This document shows, piece after piece, positions 32,641 through 33,511 of a DNA stretch of 33,511 nt (position 1 is its first letter; each line of letters starts with the position of its first letter). A program made the translations under genes and the position numbers. Source of the stretch: Methylotenera sp. (GTDB taxonomy: Bacteria > Pseudomonadota > Gammaproteobacteria > Burkholderiales > Methylophilaceae); contig JABFQV010000020.1 of the NCBI GenBank assembly GCA_013141495.1, positions 1 through 33,511 of the forward strand. The letters run 5' to 3'. The notes below the pieces were generated by a model. That model was not told the DNA's origin, made no database searches, and saw nothing but the letters and a program-made list of their open reading frames with translations.

Positions 32641-32893
32641 ATAATGCCACCTCCTCGGTGCGTGAGCGACGAACAGAAATAAGTCGAATATTTGCGCCTC
32701 TGTAAGTGATAATCGCCGACCAATGTTTTGTGTTAATCAGTCCTATCATCAGGAATCTCGGCTCATCTTCAGTTTTAGCGGGAATTTCCAATAACATTGG
32801 ATCATTCCAAAGCTGTTGTGCATCAAAAAAGTTGATGCCATGCTTCAAAAGATTAGCCTGACTTTTAGTTTCGTCAAATTCAAATGTAATCAT
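32630..32893 (-). CDS. brnT: Cassette gene: BrnT-type toxin (ribonuclease)
   Basis: 87 aa with the BrnT pattern: ITFEFDETKSQANLLKHGIN, FFDAQQLWNDP, an R-F-L-M-IG stretch, IITYRGANIRLISVRRSRTE and a terminal EVALYE. BrnT is an RNase toxin of the RelE-like fold; the Arg/Glu residues of the ISVRRSRTEE region belong to the active site in the family. A palindrome touches its start codon and a promoter lies just upstream. Toxin-antitoxin cassettes stabilise large arrays by punishing cassette loss. Confidence 0.85.
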   Translation of the reverse strand: MITFEFDETKSQANLLKHGINFFDAQQLWNDPMLLEIPAKTEDEPRFLMIGLINTKHWSAIITYRGANIRLISVRRSRTEEVALYES

Positions 32894-32910
32894 GGTATAT
32901 AAAATATACC
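32894..32910. promoter_or_regulatory. Palindromic operator at the brnT start
   Basis: GGTATAT-AAA-ATATACC is a perfect 7+3+7 palindrome directly abutting the brnT ATG. On the minus strand, TTGATT, a 17-base spacer and TATTTT form a promoter whose -10 lies inside the palindrome, so binding of the BrnA RHH domain would block transcription. Leader is very short. Confidence 0.7.
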
Positions 32911-32944
32911 TTTATTGCACTAAAATCAAGAGTTAAATGAGGAG

Positions 32945-33009
32945 CTCTAACGTCTGAGTTAAGATACAAGGGGCGCCGTTAGGCGTCCCGCTTGAATGAT
33001 GGGTTAGGG
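32945..33009 (-). repeat. attC-H (with 6-base insertion)
   Basis: 65 bases from CTCTAAC (32945-32951) to GTTAGGG (33003-33009). Compared with attC-G it has six extra bases (ATACAA type) between L' and the palindrome GGGCGCCGTTAGGCGTCCC, which otherwise is identical to attC-G. Confidence 0.87.
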
Positions 33010-33039
33010 TTAAAGACGTAACAAAAGACCGTAGACATA

Positions 33040-33324
33040 TCAAATTTTATTCGATTCATGATATGAAGAAAAACCTATTGGAAGTGACTTTGCGCCAGTA
33101 GCCATAAATTTAACAAAATGAACAGGTATTGAGACCAACATACTATCCTTGATAGAGCCATCTGTTTGCGATGGCTCAAACGTCATGTCTATAAAGTTTC
33201 CGTTTTGCACTGCTTGAGTGCAATAAATGTATTTACCTATCGTTCCTTCCTTTAGGTAAGGTTCAATAGCTTTGCCAAGTTCGTTCAAACCTTGCTCAGT
33301 AAGTAACACACCACAAATAGACAT
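33040..33324 (-). CDS. Cassette gene: small hypothetical protein
   Basis: 94 aa from the ATG at 33324, seven bases after attC-I. The frame is open to 33402, but the extra 26 residues are translated attC and IS end, so they are rejected. MSICGVLLTEQGLNELGKAI is followed by a soluble body (KYIYCTQAVQNGNFIDMTFE, VSIPVHFVKFMATGAK). No recognised family. No signal peptide or membrane segment is evident. No ribosome-binding site is seen. Confidence 0.6.
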   Translation of the reverse strand: MSICGVLLTEQGLNELGKAIEPYLKEGTIGKYIYCTQAVQNGNFIDMTFEPSQTDGSIKDSMLVSIPVHFVKFMATGAKSLPIGFSSYHESNKI

Positions 33325-33330
33325 AAAGAA

Positions 33331-33390
33331 CACTAACGTTTGAGGTAAGGGGCGCGCTTTAGCGCGTCCCGCTTGACCGATGGGTTGGTT
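33331..33390 (-). repeat. attC-I (boundary with IS21-type element)
   Basis: 60 bases from CACTAAC (33331-33337) to GTTGGTT (33384-33390). Central palindrome GCGCGCTTTAGCGCG. It belongs to the cassette to the right, whose gene has been replaced or displaced: the insertion element starts within one or two bases of the R'' box, and the last two R'' bases may already be IS or target sequence. Confidence 0.85.
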
Positions 33391-33394
33391 GTTG

Positions 33395-33460
33395 AATTGC
33401 ACTCAGAATTGACCCACCTAACGATATAAATTGCACTAGAAATTGACCCACGTACCGATA
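33395..33460 (+). repeat. IS21-type terminal direct repeats
   Basis: Two 32-base copies (33395-33426 and 33429-33460), 27 identical positions, separated by two bases. Likely transposase binding sites. Confidence 0.8.
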
Positions 33461-33494
33461 CTATTCTGCTCAACCTATGAGCAGGAGAATGGGA

Positions 33495-33511
33495 GTGATC
33501 ACCGTGGAACT
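33495..33511 (+). CDS. istA: IS21-family transposase IstA, start (partial)
   Basis: Only the first codons are present: GTG at 33495 with AGGAG seven bases upstream gives MITVEL. In-frame ATG codons at 33477 and 33489 are alternatives. A short N-terminus containing TVE(L/I)W is usual in IstA proteins, and the terminal repeats directly upstream support this. Too little sequence remains to show any domain. Confidence 0.55.

Larger units (their letters stand above)
29634..33390 (-). mobile_element. Integron gene-cassette array (distal part)
   Basis: Eight complete gene-attC units and the attC of a ninth lie head to tail, all reading on the minus strand. Nine attC sites (named A to I from left to right) share R'/L' ends of the type CCTAACGTTTGAGTTAAGG and L''/R'' ends of the type GCTTGAATGATGGGTTAGG, with variable central palindromes. 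In this orientation attI and the intI gene would lie to the right of the window. Uniform attC sites and mainly orphan genes are typical of sedentary chromosomal integrons rather than resistance integrons. No integrase gene is visible here. Confidence 0.92.
33390..33511 (+). mobile_element. IS21-family insertion sequence, left end (partial)
   Basis: The end begins with TGTTGAATTGCAC and carries two direct repeats of the type AATTGCACT...ATTGACCCAC...CGATA at 33395-33426 and 33429-33460 (27 of 32 identical). Multiple terminal repeats with this TTGACCCAC core are typical of IS21 relatives, where they bind the IstA transposase. The start of a transposase frame follows. The rest is outside the window. 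Confidence 0.8.

Noticed and set aside
33325-33402. N-terminal extension of the 94-aa cassette protein
   Set aside because: The extra 26 residues are encoded by attC-I and the IS end; the ATG at 33324 sits where cassette genes normally begin.
1-33511. CRISPR arrays, tRNA and rRNA genes
   Set aside because: No regularly spaced repeats with unique spacers other than attC sites, and no cloverleaf or rRNA-like segments were seen by eye.

Overview
The window looks like a stretch of a betaproteobacterial chromosome, most likely a methylotroph of the Methylophilaceae (Methylotenera/Methylophilus type). This is inferred from the AT-rich protein-coding style, the gene set and the look of the ribosomal proteins; no 16S gene is present to confirm it. 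No tRNA, rRNA or CRISPR array was seen, and no gene-free gap exceeds 300 bases.

Layout. (1) 1-7061: end of the spc operon (rpsH 3' end, rplF, rplR, rpsE, rpmD, rplO, secY, rpmJ) and the whole alpha operon (rpsM, rpsK, rpsD, rpoA, rplQ), closed by a strong hairpin terminator. infA is not between secY and rpmJ. (2) 7084-10213: a glutaredoxin-like protein facing away from mgtE (Mg2+ channel) and an MscS-type channel. (3) 10284-11343, minus strand: dut, rpmB and rpmG, ending in a terminator. (4) 11470-17713: a TonB-dependent receptor, coaBC (minus), a membrane-anchored HExxH zincin, radC and an MgtC/DUF4010 membrane protein. (5) 17759-22355: a molybdate block. A short ModE regulator is followed by a 41-bp dyad that matches a ModE operator and overlaps a promoter, then by an OprP-type porin and modA-modB-modC in one tight run. 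This suggests a ModE-controlled molybdate uptake route that includes its own outer-membrane pore. (6) 22438-28375: cstA with its YbdD partner, small orphan genes, lgt, and a protein with two HD-GYP-like halves of which only the second keeps its metal-binding motifs.

(7) 28.6-33.4 kb is the most unusual part: an integron gene-cassette array. Nine attC sites lie head to tail in minus-strand orientation. They share near-identical ends and variable central palindromes. They separate small, mostly unrecognised genes, all on the minus strand: a Cys-rich exported protein, a protein with a CCGIDAFDF motif, a flavodoxin-fold quinone reductase, two small membrane proteins, a protein with a CxxC motif, a BrnT/BrnA toxin-antitoxin pair with its own promoter and palindromic operator, and a 94-aa orphan. 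Several proteins stop at, or run into, the attC, so the recombination site supplies their stop codon or C-terminal tail. attI and the integrase should lie beyond the right edge. The array is cut there by an IS21-family element that starts at the last attC and runs off the window. At the other end attC-A has lost its cleavage core, and a possible attC remnant lies beyond a two-part 2OG-Fe(II) oxygenase gene, so that gene may be a trapped former cassette.
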